A stretch of DNA of 64,000 nt, taken from positions 1-64,000 of the forward strand of contig NZ_JARIDH010000068.1 in the NCBI RefSeq assembly GCF_029267215.1, in the 5' to 3' direction. Below are positions 16,171 through 24,686 of the stretch, in pieces. How positions within the stretch are numbered: position 1 is the first letter of the stretch; each line of letters opens with the position of its first letter. Position numbers and translations under genes: made by a program. This DNA comes from Clostridium sp. GTDB taxonomy: Bacteria > Bacillota > Clostridia > Clostridiales > Clostridiaceae. Under the pieces are notes generated by a model. It ran no database searches and was not told where the DNA came from. It saw only the letters and a program-made list of their open reading frames with translations.

Positions 16171-17238
16171 ATGCAAATATTAATTGGAACATCATTATTA
16201 TTATTGGTGTTAGGAGGTTTTACATTATTTAGTTATAAAGCGCCACATGGAATGAAAGCTATGGGAGGTTTAGCAAATGCTGCCTGTGCAAGTTTTTTAG
16301 TTGAAGCTTTTCACCTAGCATTTTTTGGAGATGTATTCCAAATACCTTTTTTAGCACAAGTAGGTTCATCTAATGGAAGTCTTGGAGGAGTTGCAGCTGC
16401 AATTTTAGTACCTTTATCATTAGGGGTTTCTCCAGTATATGCAGTATTAACAGGTCTTTCTTGTTCAGGATTTGGAATATTGCCAGGCTTTATAGCTGGT
16501 TACCTTGGTTCATTTGTTATAAAGTATTTAGAGAAAAAAATACCAGCTGGTCTTGATTTAATAGTTATTATTGTTCTTGGCGCTCCACTTGTAAGAGGAA
16601 TAGCAACAATATCAAATCCACTTGTAGAAACAACTCTACAAAATATAGGAGGCGTTATAACAGCTACATCAACAGCTAGCCCAATAATAATGGGAATAAT
16701 ACTTGGTGGAATAGTAACAGTGGTTGCCACAGCACCTTTAAGTTCAATGGCTTTAACAGCTATGTTAGGATTAACAGGTCTTCCTATGGCAATTGGGGCA
16801 TTAGCAGTTTTTGGCTCATCATTCATGAATTTTGTATTCTTTGGAAAAATGAAATTTGGAAGTAAAAAAGATACTATTGCAGTTGCTATAGAACCACTTA
16901 CACAGGCAGACATAATTTCTGCAAATCCAATACCAGTGTATGTAACTAATTTCATAGGTGGAGCAATGTCAGGTATAATTGTTTCATTAATGGGTCTTGT
17001 AAATAATACACCAGGGACTGCTACTCCAATAGCTGGTTTTGCTGTAATGTTTGCATATAACCCAGCTGTCAAAGTTTTAATTACAGCGGCAATAATAGTG
17101 TTCTTCAATGTTATTGCTGGTATGATAGGATATTTAATATTTAAAAATTATAAAATAATGACAGCAGATAAAATTAGAAATAATAAAGATTACGAAACTA
17201 ATTTAAATGTTGAAGATGAAGAAGTTTTAGTAGTCTAA
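16171..17238 (+). CDS. EIIC-like membrane permease (PTS_EIIC_2 family), probable serine transporter
   Basis: This 355-residue polytopic membrane protein of about ten helices is very rich in Gly, Ala and Ile. It resembles the PTS_EIIC_2 family, a group annotated as sugar PTS membrane subunits but usually without EIIA or EIIB partners. None is nearby here. Two pairs of Gly/Ala-rich helices and the loop FAYNPAVKVLIT are family-like features. It begins with ATG behind GGGGG and sits 31 bp before the serine dehydratase subunits under a divergent MarR gene. The neighbourhood argues for serine uptake rather than sugar transport; this is not proven. Confidence 0.75.
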   Translation: MQILIGTSLLLLVLGGFTLFSYKAPHGMKAMGGLANAACASFLVEAFHLAFFGDVFQIPFLAQVGSSNGSLGGVAAAILVPLSLGVSPVYAVLTGLSCSGFGILPGFIAGYLGSFVIKYLEKKIPAGLDLIVIIVLGAPLVRGIATISNPLVETTLQNIGGVITATSTASPIIMGIILGGIVTVVATAPLSSMALTAMLGLTGLPMAIGALAVFGSSFMNFVFFGKMKFGSKKDTIAVAIEPLTQADIISANPIPVYVTNFIGGAMSGIIVSLMGLVNNTPGTATPIAGFAVMFAYNPAVKVLITAAIIVFFNVIAGMIGYLIFKNYKIMTADKIRNNKDYETNLNVEDEEVLVV

Positions 17239-17269
17239 AATTTATAGATAAACAGAGGAAGGGATAATT

Positions 17270-17950
17270 ATGAATAATCTTTGTGTTTTTGATATACTAG
17301 GTCCAGTAATGGTTGGACCATCATCATCTCATACAGCTGGGGCAGCTAGACTTGGAAAGGTTGCTAGGGCTGTTTCAGGGGAAAAAGTTGTGGATGTTAA
17401 ATTTTTACTTCATGGATCTTTTGCTAAAACTTATAAAGGGCATGGAACTGACAAGGCTTTACTTGCTGGATTATTAGGTATGCAACCAGATGACGAGAGA
17501 CTTAGAAATTCATTATGTATTGCTAAAGAGGAAGGATTAAACTTTGAATTTATAGAAAGAGATTTAGGAGATTATCATCCAAACACAGTTAAATTTATTA
17601 TGAAGTGTGAATCAGGAAAGATTTGCGAAGTATTAGGGTCATCAATAGGTGGAGGAAGCATAGAAATAGTTGAAGTAAATGGGAAAAAAGCAAATTTTAG
17701 TGGCTCTTATCCAACTCTTATTACATGTCATGATGATAAATTTGGAACTATAAATAAAGTAACTAAACTTCTTTTAGATCAGGAAATTAATATTGCTTTT
17801 ATGAATGTTTCAAGAACTCAAAAAGGAATGGATGCTACTATGACTTTAGAGATAGATGATAAAATTGATGATTCGTTAATAAAGAAAATGGAAGAAATAG
17901 ATGGAATACAAAAAGTTATATTTATAAACTTAGAAGAGGAGAGTGAATAA
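17270..17950 (+). CDS. sdaAB: L-serine dehydratase, iron-sulfur type, beta subunit
   Basis: This 226-residue subunit of the oxygen-sensitive [4Fe-4S] L-serine ammonia-lyase converts serine to pyruvate and ammonia. The start region contains the family motif GPSSSHTAGAARLG. An ACT-like domain fills about residues 145-222 (LITCHDDKFGTINKVTKLL). Ribosome site GAGGAAGGG. It is followed after 3 bp by the alpha subunit, as in other Firmicutes. It acts in the cytosol and feeds pyruvate fermentation. Confidence 0.95.
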   Translation: MNNLCVFDILGPVMVGPSSSHTAGAARLGKVARAVSGEKVVDVKFLLHGSFAKTYKGHGTDKALLAGLLGMQPDDERLRNSLCIAKEEGLNFEFIERDLGDYHPNTVKFIMKCESGKICEVLGSSIGGGSIEIVEVNGKKANFSGSYPTLITCHDDKFGTINKVTKLLLDQEINIAFMNVSRTQKGMDATMTLEIDDKIDDSLIKKMEEIDGIQKVIFINLEEESE

Positions 17951-17953
17951 CAA

Positions 17954-18832
17954 ATGAGATTTGCAAAAACTGGGGAAGAACTTTTAGCTATATGCAAAGA
18001 AGAAGGTATTAAGCTTAGTGAATATGCGTTAAGATATGAAATGCAAAGCAAAAAACTTTCTAGAGAAGAGGTTTTAGAAAAGCTTTCAAAAACTTTGGAG
18101 GTTATGAAAAAATCCTCATCAAAAGGAAGAGAAAAAGAAGTTTATTCACTTAGTGGATTAATAGGAGGAGATGCTTTTAAACTTCAAAGATATCTAGAAT
18201 CTGGAAAATCATTTACAGGAAATGGAGTAATATTAGCTATGGCTATGGCTATTTCTTCATCTGAAGTAAATGCTTCTATGGGGAAAATAATTGCTTGTCC
18301 AACAGCTGGATCATGTGGAATACTTCCTGCGGTTATGTTAACAGCTAAGGAAAGATTAAATCTTCAAGATGAAGATTTATTATATGGTCTTTTGGCAGCT
18401 TCATCTATTGGATTAATAATTGGACAAAATGCCACATTTTCAGGGGCAGAAGGTGGATGTCAAGCAGAATGTGGTTCAGCTTCTGCCATGGCAGCTGGTG
18501 GTCTTGTAGAACTTATGGGAGGTACGCCAGAAATGTCATTAAATGCAGGAGCGATAGTAATAAAAAATATATTAGGACTTGTTTGCGATCCTGTTGCAGG
18601 ACTTGTCGAAATTCCTTGTGCTAAAAGAAATGCCTCAGGTGCTGTAAATGCTATATGTGCAGCAGACCTTGTAATGGCTGGAATAGAATCAAAAATACCT
18701 TTTGATGATACAGTAAGTGCCATGGCTCAAGTTGGAAAGGCTCTTCCAGAAACTTTAAGGGAAACAGCACTTGGTGGAGTAGCTATCACAAAAACAGGAA
18801 TTATGTTGAAGAAAAAAGTATTTGGTAAGTAA
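17954..18832 (+). CDS. sdaAA: L-serine dehydratase, iron-sulfur type, alpha subunit
   Basis: This 292-residue catalytic subunit carries conserved cysteines in CPTAGSCGILPA and CDPVAGLVEIPCAKR that ligate the [4Fe-4S] cluster; one cluster iron binds the serine hydroxyl. The ribosome site is within the GAGGAGAG at the end of the beta gene. The length is normal for the clostridial two-subunit enzyme. Together with the permease it forms an uptake-and-deamination unit. Confidence 0.95.
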   Translation: MRFAKTGEELLAICKEEGIKLSEYALRYEMQSKKLSREEVLEKLSKTLEVMKKSSSKGREKEVYSLSGLIGGDAFKLQRYLESGKSFTGNGVILAMAMAISSSEVNASMGKIIACPTAGSCGILPAVMLTAKERLNLQDEDLLYGLLAASSIGLIIGQNATFSGAEGGCQAECGSASAMAAGGLVELMGGTPEMSLNAGAIVIKNILGLVCDPVAGLVEIPCAKRNASGAVNAICAADLVMAGIESKIPFDDTVSAMAQVGKALPETLRETALGGVAITKTGIMLKKKVFGK

Positions 18833-18920
18833 CTTTTTTGTATTAAATTTTATAAAAAGACACCATTATTAAAAATACGTATTTAAGTTAAAAATAATTA
18901 AAAACTATACAATAAAAAAC

Positions 18921-18968
18921 AAAAGGCGTAATCAAAATTATTAAATTAATTATTTTGATACGCCTTTT
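18921..18968. terminator. Bidirectional terminator between convergent genes
   Basis: AAAAGGCGTAATCAAAAT pairs with ATTTTGATACGCCTTTT around an AT-only loop. It separates the serine operon from the convergent adhesin gene on the minus strand. Confidence 0.8.
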
Positions 18969-19035
18969 AATAAATATAAAATCTTTTTAATTAAGTTATG
19001 TAAATTTATAATTACTTACTGTATAAATTTAATTT

Positions 19036-20673
19036 TTATTTAAGGCCAATGAATTTTCCTAATACATTTTCAATTCCATTAAAATCAAAAAATCCTAGTA
19101 TTCCTTTTGGATTATTAACTCCATATACACCTTTTTTGTTATTTACTATAGAAATGTTAATATCTTTATTATCTTTATCAATGGTAATTTCATTGTTGTT
19201 TGGAGATAATTTTTTATTATTAACTATTATAGAATTAAGAGTATAACTTAAGGAATCCAACTCTGTAACTTTATACTTTCCAGCAATTAAATAGTTTTTG
19301 GAAGTATCAGTATTATTAGAGGTATCTGTTTTTTTATCTTTTAAGTAGGCATTCATATGTATCTTTTCTCCATTTGCAGGAATTTTAAAGTAATATTTTC
19401 CGTTAACTCCTCCATCTAAACATATTGTAAAATATTCACTGTTTTTAGAACCATCTGAAATGGTTTTTTGTAAATTGATATTTACAATCTTATAAGGAAT
19501 ATTCACTGTAGGTTTATTAAAAGTCAAATCTATTGTTTTATTAGTAATGGAGTCAACACAATGGAAAGTAGCATTTTCATTAGTATATATTTTTTGTCCT
19601 CCGTAATATGGGTCTATAACTTTTATTTTAAATTTGATTGTAAGTTTTCCGTTATCTAAATCACCAAAATTCCAAGAGATAGTATTTTTATTTATGTTTT
19701 GAATTCCATTATTTACATCTATTTCTTTACTATCTAAAGTTACTTTTGATGCAATTCCTTTTCCATAACCATCCTTTTCAATAGTAAATGGACCGGTAAC
19801 AGTATCTGTAATTAAAACATCTTTTCCTAAGGTATTATTTGTAATAATATTTTCAGCTATTTGTCCGTAAATTCTATCGATAGATTCGAGATCACTTGCT
19901 TCATAAAACCCTGAATTTTGAACATGTTTCAAGAATCTTCTTGCCTCTTTAAAATGTCTTCTTGATAAATCACCTAAAAATCCAATAGAATATGTATTTA
20001 TTGGGTGGTTATCATAAGTTAAGTCATCATAAGCTTTTTCAGCTTTAGGAATTGCTTTTCTATTTGAAATTATATGATGATCTCCGTTAATCATATCTGG
20101 AAGACCATCTGTAAAAAATACTTCATATTTTTTAGAATCTGGACTTGAATAATCTAAAAATTGTTCATCAACTTTTTGAAATACAGCTTCAGTATTAGTT
20201 CCCCAACTTAACTTTATTCTATTTACAGCAGTTTTTAAATTATTAACAGCTATTTTATTGCTAAGATCAATAAATCCATTTGAATTTTCTGATGCATCAT
20301 TAGGCATTAACACACTTGGATATTCTGAAAATAAAACTACTTCTACTCTTGCGTTTTTAACTTTATTTGATATATTGTCTATAAAATTATTTACACTTTT
20401 TTTTACATCACTTAACTTATATTCCATAGTACTTGAGTTATCTAATATCAATACTATATCTACAGGTTTTGCAATTTCTTGAGAATTTTTTTGTACTTTT
20501 AAAGATATCTCATATTCACCATCTTTTTCGGTTGGTGTAGCTGTTTTTTCTAGTTTAAAGCTTTTATTAATATTTTGATCTGTATTGTCTGTAGCTTTTA
20601 CTGTTGAAAAAGGAAAATTTATACTCAAAGTAAAAATTATTAAAATCATTATAAGTTTTTTTATATTTTTCAT
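19036..20673 (-). CDS. Secreted von Willebrand A-domain protein with Cna-B-like C-terminal domain
   Basis: This 545-residue secreted protein has a signal peptide over about residues 1-28. A VWA domain (about 70-275) has the metal site D78-N-S-S-T82 (Thr replacing the last Ser of DxSxS), the later Thr in SWGTNTEA and FFTDGLPDM. A beta-rich middle follows, then a Cna-B-like domain near 395-510 (ISDGSKNSEYFTICL; YLIAGKYKVTELD). This order is typical of clostridial adhesins and pilus tip proteins. No LPXTG or membrane tail is present, so it is secreted or held by another protein. It is immediately downstream of the TasA-like gene. Confidence 0.85.
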   Translation of the reverse strand: MKNIKKLIMILIIFTLSINFPFSTVKATDNTDQNINKSFKLEKTATPTEKDGEYEISLKVQKNSQEIAKPVDIVLILDNSSTMEYKLSDVKKSVNNFIDNISNKVKNARVEVVLFSEYPSVLMPNDASENSNGFIDLSNKIAVNNLKTAVNRIKLSWGTNTEAVFQKVDEQFLDYSSPDSKKYEVFFTDGLPDMINGDHHIISNRKAIPKAEKAYDDLTYDNHPINTYSIGFLGDLSRRHFKEARRFLKHVQNSGFYEASDLESIDRIYGQIAENIITNNTLGKDVLITDTVTGPFTIEKDGYGKGIASKVTLDSKEIDVNNGIQNINKNTISWNFGDLDNGKLTIKFKIKVIDPYYGGQKIYTNENATFHCVDSITNKTIDLTFNKPTVNIPYKIVNINLQKTISDGSKNSEYFTICLDGGVNGKYYFKIPANGEKIHMNAYLKDKKTDTSNNTDTSKNYLIAGKYKVTELDSLSYTLNSIIVNNKKLSPNNNEITIDKDNKDINISIVNNKKGVYGVNNPKGILGFFDFNGIENVLGKFIGLK

Positions 20674-20674
20674 A

Positions 20675-21415
20675 TTAATTCACCTTATTATTCAAATTTT
20701 CTAGATAATATTTTAACTTTGTGTTAATTGAAGGCCAATTTTGTGTTATTGGAGTCTTTATATTGTTATCATTTTTTATTTCATAATGTGGTTCTATAGC
20801 TTCAACATTTACATCTATAATAAGTTTTTTTCCTTTATATCTTTCTAAATCATTTGGAGTCATGTTTTTTGTATTCAAAGATACAGAATCTAAAAGTTGG
20901 CTTGTGAAATTTTGCTTTGTATTATCATTACTTTTTTCGTATCTTTCTTGTGGTGCAATATTTCTATCATTTTCACCATCAGATATGTTTTTAGCATGTT
21001 TAAGTATGCTTGAATAATAATAATAACCGTCATTTCCATTTATCCATTCATCTTTTTTTACCTTATCTATATCATTTAAACTTACAACATTATTTGTGTT
21101 AAAATTTAAATGAACAAAACTTGTATCTCCAAGCCAAGGGTTTCCATTTTCATCCACCCATCTAGGGATTATGCTCACTCTAACAAGTTCATTGTTTTTT
21201 CCAGTATTTTCAATTTTAACTTTTTTAACTGTTTCTTTTTGTAAAGAATTATTTGGATTAAAATCCTCTGCAATATTAGCTTGAACATTTCCAATAATTA
21301 ATTTGTTTGTCAATGAATCAGAAGAAGTAAAAAATGCAAATACTGTGACTGAAAAAATACTTGATATGGCAAATATGATTACTAAAATTTTAATTATTTT
21401 ATTTCCTTTTTTCAT
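20675..21415 (-). CDS. TasA/camelysin-like exported protein (SipW-type signal peptide)
   Basis: ATG at 21415 is preferred over the one at 21421 because AGAGGA lies the right distance upstream only of the former. The 246-residue product has a long hydrophobic signal ending VFAFFTSSD. It is followed by the pattern LIIGNVQANIAEDFNPNN and VKIENTGKNNELVRVSI typical of TasA/camelysin proteins processed by SipW-type signal peptidase. TasA-like proteins form extracellular matrix fibres. No sipW gene lies in the window. One base separates it from the VWA gene, so the two are one operon. Confidence 0.82.
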   Translation of the reverse strand: MKKGNKIIKILVIIFAISSIFSVTVFAFFTSSDSLTNKLIIGNVQANIAEDFNPNNSLQKETVKKVKIENTGKNNELVRVSIIPRWVDENGNPWLGDTSFVHLNFNTNNVVSLNDIDKVKKDEWINGNDGYYYYSSILKHAKNISDGENDRNIAPQERYEKSNDNTKQNFTSQLLDSVSLNTKNMTPNDLERYKGKKLIIDVNVEAIEPHYEIKNDNNIKTPITQNWPSINTKLKYYLENLNNKVN

Positions 21416-21421
21416 AAACAT

Positions 21422-22455
21422 TCCTCTTTTACATTTTATTTTTACCTTTAGATTTATAATTAAAATGGAAAAGCAATTATTTCCTTTTAATATGATGTTA
21501 TATATTGCAATTTGAATTTTTAAGAATGCAAAATAAAGCCATTTTTAATTTTTTTAAAAAATAGCCTTCAATATATAAGTTTCATATCCTCACAATGTTT
21601 AATTTTATATGTAAATTTTACTTTTATTCTAAATAAGAAGCTAAGATTTTTAACTAAGAATTAGATTTAAATTTAGATTGATAGTATGCTAATGAAAATT
21701 TAGTATTTATAAATGATGATAATAATTCTTTAAGTTTGATATAGACTTTGAAATATGATTTATATTAGCTATTAATTTAATATAAACACATATTGTGAAA
21801 TGGTGTTTATTATTGTAAATTTTGTTCATTATATTTTACTATAATTATTAATTCTTTCATGTTATCTCAACTTCTAGAATAAAATAAGAATGGTTTATTG
21901 TGTATTTATTAATGTTAAAAATTTTTAGTAAATAGTAAAGTAAATTAATATAATTATAACATAATTTACAATTTAATCAAAATTAAAAATTAAATAAAAA
22001 TAAATTTGTTAAGTTATTATGAAAAACTAGCTTAGTTATTCGTGAAATTGCTATTTCTTTGAATTTTATATAAGGGTTAAGAAACTAATAAAAAATAGAT
22101 TTTTAAGCAGTTTTTCTTTTGTATTGTTTTTATTTTAAAAAATGAAGAAAAATAAGTATTTTTATTAGTAATATGATAAATAAATCTTCTTAATAAGATA
22201 AAATTTAAAAAGTGGTGTATTTTATAAAAAGACAAATGTGCTGTATATGAATACAGTGAAAAATGGAGGATCTGGGAGAAAAGATGATGAATTTATTAAT
22301 AAACTTACAATAATTTGTTAAAGTGAGGTTTGATTATGATGAAAAAAATGTATATAATTAAAAATGTGTTAACGAAATAATAAATTTAATGATAAATTAA
22401 TATGAAATATTGAAAAAATTATTAAGATTATAAACAAAATGGGGGCTTGATATAA
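21422..22455. other. 1-kb AT-rich divergent intergenic region
   Basis: It contains promoters for the TasA-like gene (minus) and the peptide symporter (plus) but no gene above about 15 codons. Two micro-frames with ribosome-site-like leaders occur at 22284-22313 and 22336-22380 just before the symporter. A small hairpin CTGTAT-ATGA-ATACAG lies near 22242. Confidence 0.6.
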
Positions 22456-23841
22456 ATGACACAGGTAAGCGTGGTTTCAGGGCGAGAAAGCTCAAAGAAA
22501 AGATTAAAACATCCAGCTGGATTATATTTATTATTTTTCACAGAGATGTGGGAAAGATTCAGTTACTATGGAATGAGAGCATTATTAATGCTTTACTTAA
22601 CAGCATCATTTGTAACTGGTGGATTAGGATATGATGTAAGTCATGCTGCATCAATATATGGAACATATACAGGACTAGTTTACTTTACTCCAATAATAGG
22701 TGGAGAATTAGCAGATAAATATTTAGGACAGAAAAAATCAATTATAATCGGGGCAATATTAATGATTTTTGGTAACTTATCTTTATTTGCTTGGCAGACT
22801 AGATGGGCATTATACTTAGGTTTAGGTCTTATAATAATAGGAAATGCTTTCTTTAAGCCAAACATATCAACATTAGTTGGTCAATTATATGAAGATGGAG
22901 ATAAGAGAAAAGATTCAGCATTTACAATCTTCTATATGGGAATAAACTTAGGTTCATTAATAGCACCAATAATATGTGGATTATTAGCAGAAAACTTTTT
23001 TGCTACAAAATCAGGAGAAGTAATCCTTCATTATGGATTTAAATATGGATTCTTAGCAGCAGCTATTGGTATTATACTTGGTGAGATAATATTTATAACT
23101 TTATCACCTAAATACTTAGCTCATGTTGGAAAGAATAAAAAAGAAGAAGTTAAAAAAGAAGTTAAAGAAGAAAATAAACCTTTAACTAAGCAAGAGAAGA
23201 AGAGAATAGCAGTTATATTAATACTTGCATCATTCGTTGTATTCTTCTGGGCTGGTTTTGAACAAGCAGGAACTTCATTAACATTATTTGCTGAAAAGGC
23301 AACTAATAGAAGTTTATTTGGATGGACAGTTCCAATATCATTCTTCCAGTCAATAAATCCATTATTTATACTAATATTAGCACCTTTATTCTCAAAATTA
23401 TGGTTTAAGCTTGCTAATAGTAAAAGAGGAGATTTATCAGTACCAACTAAAATGGCTATGGGTATGATAGTTTTAGGATGTGGATTCTTATTAATGGTAA
23501 TAGCTACTATGTCATTAGGTGGAAATGTTGAAAATCCAGCAGTAAAAGTAAGCATGTTCTGGCTTATAGGAACTTATTTCTTTAATACAGTGGGAGAACT
23601 TTGCTTATCACCTATAGGACTTTCAATGGTAAGTTCATTAGCGCCAGCGAAATATGCTTCATTATTAATGGGTGTATGGCTTGCAAGTAATGGAGTAGCA
23701 AACAAGTTATCAGGATTTATAGCATCATTTATTGGAGAATTTGGGGCTTTAGAATTATTTGCAATGATTTCAGGAGTAAGTATAGGATTAGGTTTAATTT
23801 TATTATTACTAAGCAAGAAGATTTCAAAAATGATGGAATAA
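22456..23841 (+). CDS. dtpT: POT-family proton-coupled di/tripeptide transporter
   Basis: This 461-residue membrane protein of the proton-dependent oligopeptide transporter family has about 14 helices. Family motifs seen are FFTEMWERFSYYGMRA near the N-terminus (the ExxERFxYY proton-coupling motif), GGELADKYLGQKKS, and FTIFYMGINLGS. A basic cytosolic loop KKEEVKKEVKEE lies near the middle. It imports small peptides with protons. The ribosome site is the GGGGG run 10 nt before ATG. It is a single-gene unit with a perfect terminator. Confidence 0.93.
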   Translation: MTQVSVVSGRESSKKRLKHPAGLYLLFFTEMWERFSYYGMRALLMLYLTASFVTGGLGYDVSHAASIYGTYTGLVYFTPIIGGELADKYLGQKKSIIIGAILMIFGNLSLFAWQTRWALYLGLGLIIIGNAFFKPNISTLVGQLYEDGDKRKDSAFTIFYMGINLGSLIAPIICGLLAENFFATKSGEVILHYGFKYGFLAAAIGIILGEIIFITLSPKYLAHVGKNKKEEVKKEVKEENKPLTKQEKKRIAVILILASFVVFFWAGFEQAGTSLTLFAEKATNRSLFGWTVPISFFQSINPLFILILAPLFSKLWFKLANSKRGDLSVPTKMAMGMIVLGCGFLLMVIATMSLGGNVENPAVKVSMFWLIGTYFFNTVGELCLSPIGLSMVSSLAPAKYASLLMGVWLASNGVANKLSGFIASFIGEFGALELFAMISGVSIGLGLILLLLSKKISKMME

Positions 23842-23857
23842 CAGAGTGTAATAAATC

Positions 23858-23893
23858 AAAAGACACATTAGATTTTCTAATGTGTCTTTTTTA
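23858..23893. terminator. Terminator of the peptide transporter (bidirectional)
   Basis: AAAAGACACATTAGA pairs with TCTAATGTGTCTTTT around a short T-rich loop, followed by T. It also faces the convergent small gene at 23921-24136. Confidence 0.9.
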
Positions 23894-23920
23894 TATATAA
23901 TTATGTATATTTTAAATAAT

Positions 23921-24136
23921 TTAAATTCTAAAATATTCTTCATCTAAATAAAGAAGCATTTCTTCATTTATTGAGACTGGTAAACCAGCATAATCAGAAA
24001 ATTTCTTAGCTTCTTTAGCTCTTTCATCTTTACTTAATTCGTGGTGATGCTTGATTTTTCCAGTGGTTTTTTCCTCTAAATCTTTCCACTCTTTATAAAC
24101 TTTTGATAGTTCAGCTTTTAATTTACTTTCTCCCAT
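23921..24136 (-). CDS. Small charged hypothetical protein (71 aa)
   Basis: ATG 24136 is chosen: AAGGAG lies 9 nt upstream, whereas a GTG at 24145 overlaps that site. The product is a soluble alpha-helical protein beginning MGESKLKAELSKVYKEWKDLEE, with HHHELSKDERAKEAKKFSDYAGLP in two parts at its middle. The C-terminus is acidic (LYLDEEYFRI). I do not recognise the family. Confidence 0.65.
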   Translation of the reverse strand: MGESKLKAELSKVYKEWKDLEEKTTGKIKHHHELSKDERAKEAKKFSDYAGLPVSINEEMLLYLDEEYFRI

Positions 24137-24150
24137 TTTTAACACTCCTT

Positions 24151-24254
24151 TTATAAATTCTCAGTATCAAGTCTATGGATTTTTGAAGTTCTCCATTTTT
24201 TATAAACATCTTTTAAGTATTTATTATTAATAGAATCAACTACTTTTTGACCAT
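24151..24254 (-). pseudogene. Possible frameshifted remnant of a small gene
   Basis: On the minus strand an ATG at 24254 runs into a stop after four codons. One extra A in the five-A tract would open a 34-codon frame ending KWRTSKIHRLDTENL just before the ribosome site of the 71-residue gene. Its YKKWR-like stretch resembles YKEWKDLE in that neighbour. No good ribosome site is seen. This could be chance. Confidence 0.25.
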
Positions 24255-24686
24255 GTTTTTATTATATAATAATTGAGTAAAAATTAACATTATGTAAATG
24301 AATAATATAATTGGAATTTAATAACTTATTATTAATTTTACTATTATTTAAATATTTTTAATTAGTATTATTTTAAGTATTTATTAATGAAAGTAGGGAA
24401 TTTTTTTATAAACATAATATTTAAATTAACTTAAAGCTTTAAAATATTTCTTAGGATGTATGTAATATAAACTTAAAATAAATTTAGAATATATAAGTTA
24501 TAGATATATAAGTTATAGATATATAATAAGTAATATCAAAATTTAATGAGAAAGTATTTTAAAATAATTTATCATTAAAAAAGAGAAAATATATGGTTAT
24601 ATAACTAATAACTTATAGATATAATAAAAAAACAATTGTTTACTAATAGAAAAGCGCAACTTAAAATTTAAATGAGGTGATACAAA
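24255..24686. other. AT-rich intergenic region with short tandem repeat
   Basis: No gene seen. A roughly 15-bp unit of the type TATATAAGTTATAGA is repeated twice at about 24490-24520, and related ACTTATAGATATA recurs near 24610. It serves as the upstream region of the nitrite/sulfite reductase gene. Confidence 0.5.

Noticed and set aside
16500-17108. 202-codon minus-strand frame opposite the EIIC-like gene
   Set aside because: Shadow of a Gly/Ala-rich coding region; Pro/Ile/Thr-rich composition, no ribosome site, opposite a convincing gene.
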